From assembly GCA_965205045.1 (NCBI GenBank), contig OZ242031.1, positions 744,001-808,000 of the forward strand: a stretch of 64,000 nucleotides of DNA, in the 5' to 3' direction. Under the pieces are notes generated by a model, which was not told the DNA's origin, searched no databases, and saw nothing but the letters and a program-made list of their open reading frames with translations. The DNA is from UBA6522 sp965205045 (GTDB taxonomy: Bacteria; Pseudomonadota; Gammaproteobacteria; Steroidobacterales; Rariloculaceae). The number at the start of each line of letters is the position of its first letter. The stretch's first letter is position 1. Shown here in pieces: positions 18,415 to 25,526 of the stretch. A program made the translations under genes and the position numbers.

Positions 18415-19646
18415 TACCTGTCAAACTTCTCCTCTTCCCGAAACTCAAAGGGGCCTTTGGGGGATTCCGCGACCGCACATTTCACAGGTTGTGCTTGTCG
18501 GTCCGAGACCGGTTCCAGGACCTTCGACGCGTAGTAATTTGTTCGGCGCAAGCTGCGCCGAATAACGCTAACGTGCACGCGCGGCAGTCGCGCGCCGACA
18601 TGATCGCTTTTCCTATCGCAGTAGGGCTGGCGCAGCGCATACCGGTAGAACGCGCCCAGTCCCGTTCGGGAGTTGTGGATTCTCCCGTGCGCATCGGCGT
18701 CGTCCTGCGCATCCTGTAGTTTGCCAAGAGTGAATCGCAGGCCGCACGCCTCTGCCTTTTGCATCATCCAGTCGAGCGTCACCAATGCCAGGGCGTCCTT
18801 TGGATTGCCGCCTCCCACGTTCGAGTGCGTGCCGGCGAACCACACTTGTTCGATTCTGTCATCGCAATGGCGGTCCCCGCCAAACTTCGTTTCCCAGATA
18901 TCCGGCAGAAACGTCTTGCGTTCCTCGTCGAGCGCCAGTGCCTGATACCCGTAATCGACATTTTTATCCAGCTTGTGGTCTGCAAATTGCCATGCCCGCA
19001 GACGAAAAAAACGCCCGGAGACCCTTTTGATCACTCCCTTCAATTCGTCGAACGGAACGCCCACAGCATCCACCGTGTCCCACACGCCGATGCAACGGAT
19101 CTTGACATCGGTTCGCAATGCTTCAGCTTTGAAGCCCCCGATTTCATAAGCCGTTAGCAACCGTGTTTGCCTCGCTTTATCCCAACGCACTTTCCCCGTG
19201 CGCCGGGACTTGTCCGGCACGCTCCGATGCGCGCGGAGAAGCTTCTTGAGCACCTTTTCCCTATTGTGCCCCGCCTTGAGCAGCACATCGCGCTCAAGCA
19301 GGCCAATGTCCAGCACCATGCCCGCCAGCGAGCGCACCGTGAACGCGCCCCGGCTGAATCCGAACATATAGATATGGTCGCCCGGCTCGTAGTTGAGGCA
19401 CAGGAAGGCATACGCCTGTCGTATGTTCCGGCTCAGCCCCCACCCGAAGGCACCGCCGATGATCCTAAGCCACCGAAGTTTCTCTGTGCCAACGCCATCA
19501 TCGTAGTAGGTTAGTTGCTTCGGATTGTCATCGGTGCTACTCGAGTGCCTGTCCACCGCCTGGAAAATTCGCCAGACGTTACTGTTCGGTGTCTTTCCCC
19601 CACGCTGCCAAGTCCCATCGGAACATACGACAATGTTTTTGGCCAT
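18414..19646 (-). CDS. DUF2235 alpha/beta-hydrolase (Tle1-like phospholipase family)
   Basis: The protein has 410 residues; the ATG at 19646 follows GGGAG. The DUF2235 hallmarks are IVVCSDGTWQRGGKTPNSNV at the start, the nucleophile elbow GFSRGAFTVRSLAGM, an acidic-site motif GVWDTVDAVGVP and the histidine in WFAGTHSNVGGG. The family includes type VI secretion Tle1 lipases, but no VgrG, Hcp or immunity-type neighbour is seen here. It is coupled by a TAATG overlap to a lectin-domain membrane protein, which suggests a two-component unit acting on a membrane or glycan substrate. Confidence 0.88.
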   Translation of the reverse strand: MAKNIVVCSDGTWQRGGKTPNSNVWRIFQAVDRHSSSTDDNPKQLTYYDDGVGTEKLRWLRIIGGAFGWGLSRNIRQAYAFLCLNYEPGDHIYMFGFSRGAFTVRSLAGMVLDIGLLERDVLLKAGHNREKVLKKLLRAHRSVPDKSRRTGKVRWDKARQTRLLTAYEIGGFKAEALRTDVKIRCIGVWDTVDAVGVPFDELKGVIKRVSGRFFRLRAWQFADHKLDKNVDYGYQALALDEERKTFLPDIWETKFGGDRHCDDRIEQVWFAGTHSNVGGGNPKDALALVTLDWMMQKAEACGLRFTLGKLQDAQDDADAHGRIHNSRTGLGAFYRYALRQPYCDRKSDHVGARLPRVHVSVIRRSLRRTNYYASKVLEPVSDRQAQPVKCAVAESPKGPFEFREEEKFDR

Positions 19647-20582
19647 CAACTGCTCCCGGTCGGATAACGTCGAAAATCGCTCGCGGTATTGACAAGCAAG
19701 TAGGCTGTCGGCTGGACTTCCGAAAAGCGTCTAATCGCCCGCTTCATGTTAGGCTACACCAAATGATCACTCGAATTCTCCGGTTACGATTCGGTCGGCA
19801 GAAAGGATATCTTCGAGTTCAAGGACTTCAGCTCAATCGACAGCCAAGTCGTATTTCAAGCGCACCCCAACCGCGCGACCAGCAAACCAGCGTTGATTCA
19901 TGTCAGGTAGCCGCACGGCTGCCTCATTGGCACATTTGCTTCAGGAACGCACCGATCAATAAACGGATGCGCAGGAGCGTGCGCCGTAGGACGTTTCGCG
20001 GTCAGGCGAAGGGCGCGATTTGGCGATGAACCCGCATGGGCGGCCGCGGAATCGACCGATGGCTCGGCGTGGGCGCACAAAGGCCCCTGGGCGCGCTCCA
20101 ATCGACCGTCGTGTGACTGGATATTCAATCAGTATCCACATCGTCAAGCCGCCTGAAGGCCGCGCATCCGCAGGTTTTTTTGTTTCAGTTTCGTATCCTT
20201 TCGCGGGAAGCCAGGACGGATTTCTGAAGGTCGTAAACCCGCCAAACGATTGAGTGGGCCCTGAAAGAATTTCTTTGGAATAGTTCGCCCCGGTCTTGTG
20301 GTAATCGCGATAATGGGAAGCACCTGTGCAACGCGGCTGTACGGAAATCATCATGATAATTGCGATGCCGAGTATCGATATCCGCAACTCTTGGTATTAT
20401 GTCGGGGAATTGGACAGGAACGGCAACTGCTGCTTCAGAAGAAGTTATTGGATTGGAGCGCGCATTACCTGCGGCGGCACGGCCCCGGATTTCGTACGGC
20501 ATTCCGTTCACGTCCGCTCTCATGTCGCACATAAGTGAAACCAACGCTGCTATATTGAAACTTCCAATTGCCGGACCATGCC
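19647..20582. other. Long intergenic region
   Basis: Several short overlapping open frames on both strands, none with recognisable motifs, signal peptide or convincing ribosome binding site. It contains the divergent promoters for the DUF2235 gene and hicBA. Lower GC than the core genes. Confidence 0.5.
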
Positions 20583-20795
20583 ATGAGCGAAGTAATATTC
20601 GAAGTCACCGAAGACGAAACGGACGGCGGTTACTCGGCCACCGCCGTGGGCTATGGCATTCACACTCAGGGTGACTCGATCGAGGACATTCGCCTCAACG
20701 TCCGGGAGGCCGTCGATTGTTACTTTGACGAGCCCATGCCCCGACCCCGGTTGATCCGGCTTCATTTCGTGCGCGACGAACTCCTGGTTGCGTGA
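20583..20795 (+). CDS. hicB: HicB family antitoxin
   Basis: The protein has 70 residues; an ATG 15 bp upstream (20568) is an alternative start. It is the partial RNase H-fold of HicB-like antitoxins: FEVTEDETDGGYSATAVGYG with GIHTQGDSIEDIRLNVREAV, followed by DCYFDEPMPRPRLIRLHFV. It binds and neutralises the HicA RNase encoded next. Its stop TGA overlaps a GTG that is the ancestral hicA start (GTGA), so the pair was translationally coupled. Confidence 0.85.
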   Translation: MSEVIFEVTEDETDGGYSATAVGYGIHTQGDSIEDIRLNVREAVDCYFDEPMPRPRLIRLHFVRDELLVA

Positions 20796-21117
20796 AACTG
20801 CCCCGCGACGTAAGCGGGAACGATTGCAGGCGTCGCTGCGGCGGCTGGGCTACGAACCGGTACGGCAGCGCGGCGCTCATGTCCGACTCACCACTCGGCC
20901 CGGCGGCGAACATCACGAGGTCATCCCGCTTCACGGCCCGGTCCGGATGAAGGCTTTGTCCGGTATCCTGAAGAACATCGCCCGTCATCACGGAATTGGC
21001 GTTGCGGACGCGGAAAAAGAAGTCCGGTTGGCCCTGCGCGAGGCCGTTGGCCGGATGGCTATTCCAGAGAAGGAATTGGGGTCGGCCATTCATGAACTGT
21101 TCAAACCGCAAGGTTGA
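20788..21117 (+). CDS. hicA: HicA family toxin, N-terminus frameshifted
   Basis: The body is a normal HicA double-stranded RNA-binding-like mRNA interferase: LRRLGYEPVRQRGAHVRLTT with the catalytic His, GGEHHEVIPLHGPVRMKALSG, ILKNIARHHGI. The conserved N-terminus KLPRDVSGND is encoded from GTG 20792 but in a different frame; one base (a T in GATTG near 20824) is missing at the joint. As it stands only a TTG (20788) can start the toxin frame, giving an aberrant N-terminus. It may be inactive or weakly expressed, or a sequencing slip. The long C-terminal extension (about 40 residues) is unusual for HicA. Confidence 0.7.
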   Translation: MRETAPRRKRERLQASLRRLGYEPVRQRGAHVRLTTRPGGEHHEVIPLHGPVRMKALSGILKNIARHHGIGVADAEKEVRLALREAVGRMAIPEKELGSAIHELFKPQG

Positions 21118-21285
21118 GTCGAACTTGAGTTGCCGTCGCGCAATGTTCGCGATTTTGATCGCGTACGGACGCCCGCCGGGAAACCTGCCGTTCGTAGCAT
21201 GGGAGGCGAAAATCGATTTGCCGCGGACGACGTAATTATGTACTCTGCTTACATCTGTACTACCCAATTATGCCTGCATCTCAAG

Positions 21286-21594
21286 ATGAATAGCATTCTG
21301 GAAGTCAGCCCATTTCTGAGGACGCTGGCTTCCCCACGAGAACGACGAATCGATCTCCTACGCTGGCTTGATCAGCATGGAGGGGCCATGACTCTGCACG
21401 ACGTTATCGACGCAGGAATTGAACCAGCCCCCCTTGTTCGGTTCAAGGTGGCGGATTTCCTGCGCGATGGGCTCATTGTGGCAGATTCCGTGCCCGAGAC
21501 CGTCGATTTGGATCAATTTGACGCAGAACAATTGAACGAGAGCGTTCGCCTTGAATTGACCGATTCTGCTCGAGTGTTGCTCAAGTACGCTTAG
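21286..21594 (+). CDS. Small winged-helix-like hypothetical protein
   Basis: The protein has 102 residues from ATG 21286. It is predicted all-alpha with a short hairpin: SPRERRIDLLRWLDQHGGAM, LVRFKVADFLRDGLIVADS, SVRLELTDSARVLLKYA, consistent with a winged-helix fold (helix, helix, LTDSARVLL strand). Its partner is the membrane protein 11 bp downstream. No named family recognised. Confidence 0.55.
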   Translation: MNSILEVSPFLRTLASPRERRIDLLRWLDQHGGAMTLHDVIDAGIEPAPLVRFKVADFLRDGLIVADSVPETVDLDQFDAEQLNESVRLELTDSARVLLKYA

Positions 21595-21605
21595 TTGGCA
21601 AACTA

Positions 21606-22001
21606 TTGTCGTTTACGTGGGCACCATATCTCGCGTCCGCACTGCTAGCCGCGGTCGTAGGATTCGCCGAAATTCTTAGTCGATTTCCCGACGCTCCCTG
21701 GCGTGTCGTGCGAGATCCGCCTGCTCTGATCTATATAGGAACCAACGCATGCGCTGGGGCTTGCGCGTATTGGTTGATCGACACTTTTGGCTGGACCTTT
21801 GGATCGAGCATTCCAAGCGAAGCGATTCCAGTTTTACAGGTACTTGTTGCAGGGATGGGAGCATTAGCGTTCTTGCGCTCTGCATTTTTTCAAGTTCGTG
21901 TAGCCGATACGGATGTCATTCTGATCCAAATCGTTGGCGAAAGAGTACTGCGGCAAGCTGTTGACTCCTTGGGTGACGCAATCAGGATCAGGAATCAATA
22001 G
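21606..22001 (+). CDS. Small membrane protein, possibly 3'-truncated
   Basis: The protein has 131 residues with a TTG start 11 bp after the previous stop; no ATG is available in frame. Three hydrophobic segments: WAPYLASALLAAVVGFAEIL, ALIYIGTNACAGACAYWLI, IPVLQVLVAGMGALAFLRSA. The motif AEILSRFPDAPWRVV...P.ALIYIG and FLRSAFFQVRV recalls a family of membrane proteins of unknown function that usually continue into a longer cytosolic tail. Here the frame ends soon after and abuts transposon debris, suggesting truncation. Confidence 0.5.
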   Translation: MSFTWAPYLASALLAAVVGFAEILSRFPDAPWRVVRDPPALIYIGTNACAGACAYWLIDTFGWTFGSSIPSEAIPVLQVLVAGMGALAFLRSAFFQVRVADTDVILIQIVGERVLRQAVDSLGDAIRIRNQ

Positions 22002-22021
22002 TTTCGGAAAGGCATATTCAA

Positions 22022-22115
22022 GGCACACTTGGAGCCGGGCCTGCGACCGGTCCCGATGGGTCGGCGCAATTGGCTGTTCGCCTGGACGGAACTGGGTGCG
22101 CGGCGTTTGGGATCA
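22022..22115 (+). pseudogene. IS66 family transposase fragment
   Basis: It encodes AHLEPGLRPVPMGRRNWLFA and WTELGARRLG, the C-terminal zone of IS66-type transposases (RPVPMGRRNWLFAWTELGA) with a small internal deletion before LRPVP. No ends or other IS66 genes are present. Confidence 0.6.
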
Positions 22116-22294
22116 TCGGAGCATGATCGTGACGCTACAGACGCAGTGGGTTCAGACCCTTGAAAAGGTTCGGGCCATTCTGAGGGCAGCAAGGCGGTGG
22201 ACTTTGTCGAGGGCGACCGTGAGGGCGTCTACGACCTGGTCCGGCGCACGCTGGTGAAGTTGGGAGTGATCTACGACAACTGCCACGATTGAGA

Positions 22295-22358
22295 GAAAAA
22301 TACAAACGATGAACATGCCGAGCGCGGGCGGATTCCGTTGCATGGCCACCGACCTTCT
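22295..22358 (+). repeat. 64-bp dispersed repeat, copy 2
   Basis: It matches 10352-10415 at 58 of 64 positions, same orientation, again directly following a stop codon. Confidence 0.65.
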
Positions 22359-22634
22359 CGGGGATTATTTAAGGTGTTGACGGTCAGACACTTCGACCCG
22401 CGCTCGCGGGACGTTGAATGGACTGTTCCCGCGTCGTCAATTCAGCGTGCAAGGGCGCCAAGGCGACGCCTCGGGCGGCGGCCATGTCCGTGGACAAGAT
22501 CAATCTGTCCAACGGCCGGGCGGCCCATCGCGCAAGCGGACCGCGGCAATTGCGCAGCCGACAGCGCATACGGTACGACCGATGTCATTCCGAGCCGCAC
22601 TCGGGGGCGATTCCGTTCAATGATTCGCGAAAGC

Positions 22635-22678
22635 GGCGCCGCGCCGCCTCCGCCGCGCGGAGCAAGAAGCGCGGCGCC
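22635..22678 (-). terminator. GC stem-loop downstream of the DGR reverse transcriptase
   Basis: The perfect 10-bp stem GGCGCCGCGC / GCGCGGCGCC has a 24-nt loop and lies 31 bp past the RT stop on the minus strand. There is no T tract, so it may instead be a structural or stability element at the 3' end of the template RNA. Confidence 0.4.
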
Positions 22679-22708
22679 GTTCCGCTCATCATGACCCGCC
22701 CTGGACGC

Positions 22709-23959
22709 TCATCGCGCTCCCGGGGGCGCCTTGGCGCCGCCGGTTCCGGCCCTTGAGCGTGCGGGCCACACGGAACCCGTTGTTGTTGTTCCGGTTCCCG
22801 GTGGTGTTCCTGTTGCGGTTCGCCGAGCGCAGGTTCCTCGGGTTGTTGTTCCAGGAACCGCCACGCAACACGCGCCAGGGGGCGGGTCAGGCCCCCGCGA
22901 CGGATCGAACCATCCGCCGCGAAAGATGGACTGGCGCAAGCGCCAGGTATCGGCGTGTTCGGCATGGGCGATCCAAGAGCGCACACGCCGTTCGATTTCG
23001 TCCCTGGCGGCCGTCCCGTGCCGCCAGCGCTCGCGCAACCCGCGCAGCCGGTTTCGGAAACGCCGAACGTTGTCATCGGGCAACCGGCGGCGCCCGCCCG
23101 GCAGCAGGACAAAGCCCAGAAATTTTGCTGGCTCCTGCGTCGCCACAATTTCTGTCTTGCGCGGATGCAATCGCAACCGGCGTCCTTGCAGAAACGTTTC
23201 GATCCGATCCCGCCATTCCTCGAGCTGCCCGCGATCGTCGTGAAACACCGCAAAGTCATCGACGTAGCGCAGGTAGCCTTTCGCCCGCAGCACTTCCTTG
23301 CAGTAGTGATCCAACGGATTGAGATACACGTTGGCGAACAGTTGACTCGTCAGGTTGCCGATGGGCAGGCCGCGCCGCCGTTGAAGCGGCGTGAGCAGGT
23401 CGTCGCCCGGAAAAAGCAATCGCACCGGTTCCTGCCGGTTCGAACCGTCCACGATCCGGTCGGCGAGCGCCAGGGTCCGTTCGCATCCGATCCTTCGGCG
23501 CAGGTCCCGCTTGAGTATCTCGTGGTCGATCGCGGGGAAATACCGGAAAATATCGCCCCTCAGCACGTGCCGGAAGCGGTCGCGGAACCGCTCGTAGCGC
23601 GCCACGGCCCGGTGAGTGCCCTTGCCGACGCGGTTGGCGTAGCTGTCATGGATGAACCCCCGCTCCAGGACCGGCTCGCAGACCGCGCACCACGCATGAT
23701 GCACCACCCGGTCGCGAAACGGGGCCGCGGAGACGACACGATGCTTGGGATCGAAGATCTCGATCTTCCGATAGCCGCCCGGTTTGTACCGGCCCTGTTG
23801 CAACTCCCGTTCCAGTTGCAGCACCTCGGTTTCCAGGTTGGCCAGAAACGCCGCCACTCCGGGCTTGCTCCGCTTGCCCTTGGCGGCCCGCAAGGCCGCG
23901 GCATGCAACGCCTCGAACGAAGCGATGCCGTCAAACAGATTCCGAGCCTTTCCTGACAT
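22709..23959 (-). CDS. Diversity-generating retroelement reverse transcriptase
   Basis: The protein has 416 residues from ATG 23959, overlapping the end of avd by 29 nt. It copies the template-repeat RNA into cDNA with errors at adenines, and the cDNA replaces the variable repeat. Motifs: catalytic Asp region LRGDIFRYFPAIDHEIL (about 133-149), the DGR-type signature RGLPIGNLTSQLFANVYLNP (about 196-215, IGNxxSQ rather than the group II or retroviral form), active site YVDD at 232-235, and HPRKTEIVATQEPAKFLGF. The recognisable enzyme ends near residue 350. From about 363 to 402 the reading frame runs through the template repeat in another frame, giving a low-complexity Thr/Gly/Arg tail. No intron maturase or endonuclease domain. 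Confidence 0.95.
   Translation of the reverse strand: MSGKARNLFDGIASFEALHAAALRAAKGKRSKPGVAAFLANLETEVLQLERELQQGRYKPGGYRKIEIFDPKHRVVSAAPFRDRVVHHAWCAVCEPVLERGFIHDSYANRVGKGTHRAVARYERFRDRFRHVLRGDIFRYFPAIDHEILKRDLRRRIGCERTLALADRIVDGSNRQEPVRLLFPGDDLLTPLQRRRGLPIGNLTSQLFANVYLNPLDHYCKEVLRAKGYLRYVDDFAVFHDDRGQLEEWRDRIETFLQGRRLRLHPRKTEIVATQEPAKFLGFVLLPGGRRRLPDDNVRRFRNRLRGLRERWRHGTAARDEIERRVRSWIAHAEHADTWRLRQSIFRGGWFDPSRGPDPPPGACCVAVPGTTTRGTCARRTATGTPPGTGTTTTGSVWPARSRAGTGGAKAPPGAR
22754..22872 (-). repeat. DGR template repeat (TR)
   Basis: 119 bp, same length and strand as the variable repeat at 24428-24546. Read in the target frame it encodes LRGGSWNNNPRNLRSANRNR then NTTGNRNNNNGFRVARTL: twelve AAC codons where the target has diverse residues. 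The flanks lose similarity at once on both sides. The 3' conserved part differs from the VR by one C/G, as expected between IMH* and IMH. Confidence 0.95.
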
Positions 23960-24326
23960 GATCCATCTTTCGCCAGGCCCCGACCCGGCGCCCGGTCTCG
24001 TCGAGGCTTCGTGCCGGGTGCTCGTACCGGCGCCGGTCGATGGCGCGAAGGTCGTACGCCAGCCGCAGCAAGAAGCGAAGCTTCTCCAAACCCAGGTTGG
24101 CGCCGGCGAGGTGAGCCGTGCGGCGCCGGGTATAGGTTGCTTCAATCAACCGTTCCAGCACCTCCAGCGCCGCGACCTGAATGCGGTCGCCCAGCAAAAA
24201 TTTCCGGTTCCTCGGGAACCGCTCCACCGTCGGGACCAACCACAGAATAAAACGGTAGTGCGCCTCGAGCGCCGCGCCCGTCGTGCGGGCCTGGTTCCGC
24301 GCAGGCCGGCCGGTGTTCCCCTCCAA
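23931..24326 (-). CDS. avd: DGR accessory variability determinant (Avd), four-helix bundle
   Basis: The protein has 131 residues with a TTG start at 24326, the only plausible start before the conserved part. It is the basic helical protein that forms a pentamer and associates with RT and template RNA in known DGRs. Family signatures: FILWLVPTVERFPRNRKFLL, GDRIQVAALEVLERLIEATY, ANLGLEKLRFLLRLAYDLRA, RRYEHPARSLDETGRRVGAW. Located between the target gene and RT in the same orientation; its 3' end overlaps the RT start. Confidence 0.92.
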   Translation of the reverse strand: MEGNTGRPARNQARTTGAALEAHYRFILWLVPTVERFPRNRKFLLGDRIQVAALEVLERLIEATYTRRRTAHLAGANLGLEKLRFLLRLAYDLRAIDRRRYEHPARSLDETGRRVGAWRKMDHVRKGSESV

Positions 24327-24366
24327 CTGCGCCAGCCCCCGATGACTCAGCCCGCGCCTACCGCCA

Positions 24367-24389
24367 CCAAGGGGGCTCCGCCCCCTTGG
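24367..24389 (-). other. Hairpin downstream of the DGR variable repeat
   Basis: The perfect stem CCAAGGGGGC / GCCCCCTTGG with a 3-nt loop begins 38 bp beyond the VR 3' end. In characterised DGRs a hairpin or cruciform just past the IMH promotes cDNA target-priming, so this is a good candidate. It has no T tract and is therefore not a typical terminator. Confidence 0.6.
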
Positions 24390-24419
24390 AACCCCCGAAA
24401 GAGGTAAAGATGTAAGGAT

Positions 24420-25526
24420 TCAAGGCGTGAGCGTCCGGGCCACACGGAACCCGACGAAGTCGTTCCCGTACCCGGTGGTGCCCCTGATGCGGTACGCCGA
24501 GCGCAGGCCCCTCGGGAAGCTGCCCCAGGAACCGCCACGCAACACGGGTACTGCGCAGTCCCCGCTCCGCCAAGCACTGCCATCGGGGGATGCGCCCGCG
24601 TAACTGCCGTTCCAGCAATCCTCCACCCATTCCCATACATTGCCGTGCATGTCGTGTACGCCAAAGGCGTTAGGCGGAAAAGAGCCCGCCGGCGCGGTTT
24701 GGCTGCGATCCCACTGGCTGCCGCATCCGTCGCAGTTCGCCCGGTTCGAACCGATGTCGTTGCCCCAACTGTAGACGGTGGACGAGCCCGCGCGGGCCAT
24801 GTACTCCCACTCCGCCTCGCTCAACAGCCGATAGGCATGACCCGTCTGCGCCGACAACCATTCCACGTAGTCCCGCGCGTCGTTCCACGACACGTTGATC
24901 ACCGGGCGCCGGCCACGGCCCCAACCCCAATCGGCCACCCGGTTCGGGTACGTGTACCGGTCGTAGTCCTCGAACGTCACCTCGTACTTCGAAACCGCGA
25001 ACGCCCGAGGAATCGTCACGTCGTGAACCGGAAACTCATCATCCAGGCATGCCTGACCGGATACGCAGCCCATCCGGAACCGCCCGGCCGGGATCACCAC
25101 CATCTCCGGACCCCGGCCGCCCGAACTCAAGGTGTCGGAAAACGTCTCGCCCGGTTGTCGTGGCGGTGCGGGCGTCGTACCCGGTTGCGCAACCGTTGGC
25201 GCTCGACCGTCCGCGGGCGATGCCGCGGCCGCACCCGCTTGAGGCGGCGCGGCCTGCGAGCCTCCCGACGCCGACGCCCGGATCATCGCTTCGACCACCG
25301 CCGAGTCCACGCCGGCCCTGGAGAGCGCGGCCAGCTGCGCCACCGAGGTATCGAACTCCGTGCCTCTGGACTCGATCAACGCGACGATCGCCGACGGCGC
25401 CAAGCCCGCCTCCGTCAGCGTGAGGATATCCGCATTGCCCAGAACATCCGCCTCCTGGCCCGACGCGACCGATGTCATGCAGCATCCAATTGCGGTGATC
25501 GCCACCAACCCGCCCGCTCCTCTCAT
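24420..25526 (-). CDS. DGR target: FGE-sulfatase/C-type-lectin-fold lipoprotein with variable C-terminus
   Basis: The protein has 368 residues; ATG 25526 follows GGGAG, upstream frame extension being unlikely. The N-terminus MRGAGGLVAITAIGCC has a lipobox-like AIGC, so surface anchoring is likely. Residues 30-85 form a helical repeat (ILTLTEAGLAPSAIVALIES; ALSRAGVDSAVVEAMIR), then an Ala/Pro-rich linker to about 140. Residues 141-368 are the formylglycine-generating-enzyme/SUMF1 fold (MVVIPAGRFRMGC, RLLSEAEWEYMARAG, GVHDMHGNVWEWVED), which in DGR systems serves as a ligand-binding C-type-lectin scaffold rather than an enzyme. The last 41 residues are the variable repeat; changed positions 335-337, 340, 345, 347, 349 and 353-358 should line the binding face. 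Confidence 0.93.
   Translation of the reverse strand: MRGAGGLVAITAIGCCMTSVASGQEADVLGNADILTLTEAGLAPSAIVALIESRGTEFDTSVAQLAALSRAGVDSAVVEAMIRASASGGSQAAPPQAGAAAASPADGRAPTVAQPGTTPAPPRQPGETFSDTLSSGGRGPEMVVIPAGRFRMGCVSGQACLDDEFPVHDVTIPRAFAVSKYEVTFEDYDRYTYPNRVADWGWGRGRRPVINVSWNDARDYVEWLSAQTGHAYRLLSEAEWEYMARAGSSTVYSWGNDIGSNRANCDGCGSQWDRSQTAPAGSFPPNAFGVHDMHGNVWEWVEDCWNGSYAGASPDGSAWRSGDCAVPVLRGGSWGSFPRGLRSAYRIRGTTGYGNDFVGFRVARTLTP
24428..24546 (-). repeat. DGR variable repeat (VR)
   Basis: 119 bp at the 3' end of the target gene. Against the template there are 19 differences: 17 at adenines of AAC codons (to G, T or both), one C-to-G in the core (CGG to GGG) and one C-to-G in the 3' initiation segment. 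Adenines in AGG and ACC codons are unchanged. Eleven of twelve AAC codons are altered. Confidence 0.95.

Larger units (their letters stand above)
22116..22708. other. Gene-debris region downstream of the DGR
   Basis: It contains the 3' end of an unrecognised frame on the plus strand (SKAVDFVEGDREGVYDLVRR, then TLVKLGVIYDNCHD and stop at about 22291), the second 64-bp repeat copy and a strong stem-loop at 22635-22678. No complete gene. Confidence 0.5.

Noticed and set aside
20298..20540. Small genes in overlapping frames upstream of hicB
   Set aside because: Several frames on both strands are open at once, with no motif or ribosome binding site to choose one.
22376..22413. Third fragment of the coiled-coil gene family (reading TVRHFD)
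   Set aside because: Similarity covers only about six residues and then stops; may be chance.
22709..23959. Reverse transcriptase as a group II intron or retron enzyme
   Set aside because: No maturase/endonuclease domain or intron domain V; the IGNxxSQ motif, Avd neighbour and TR/VR pair fit a DGR.
24367..24389. Hairpin after the DGR target as a Rho-independent terminator
   Set aside because: No T tract follows, and position relative to the VR fits the DGR hairpin better.
22754..24546. TR and VR as an ordinary gene-end duplication
   Set aside because: Differences are almost only at adenines of AAC codons; random divergence would not be base-specific.
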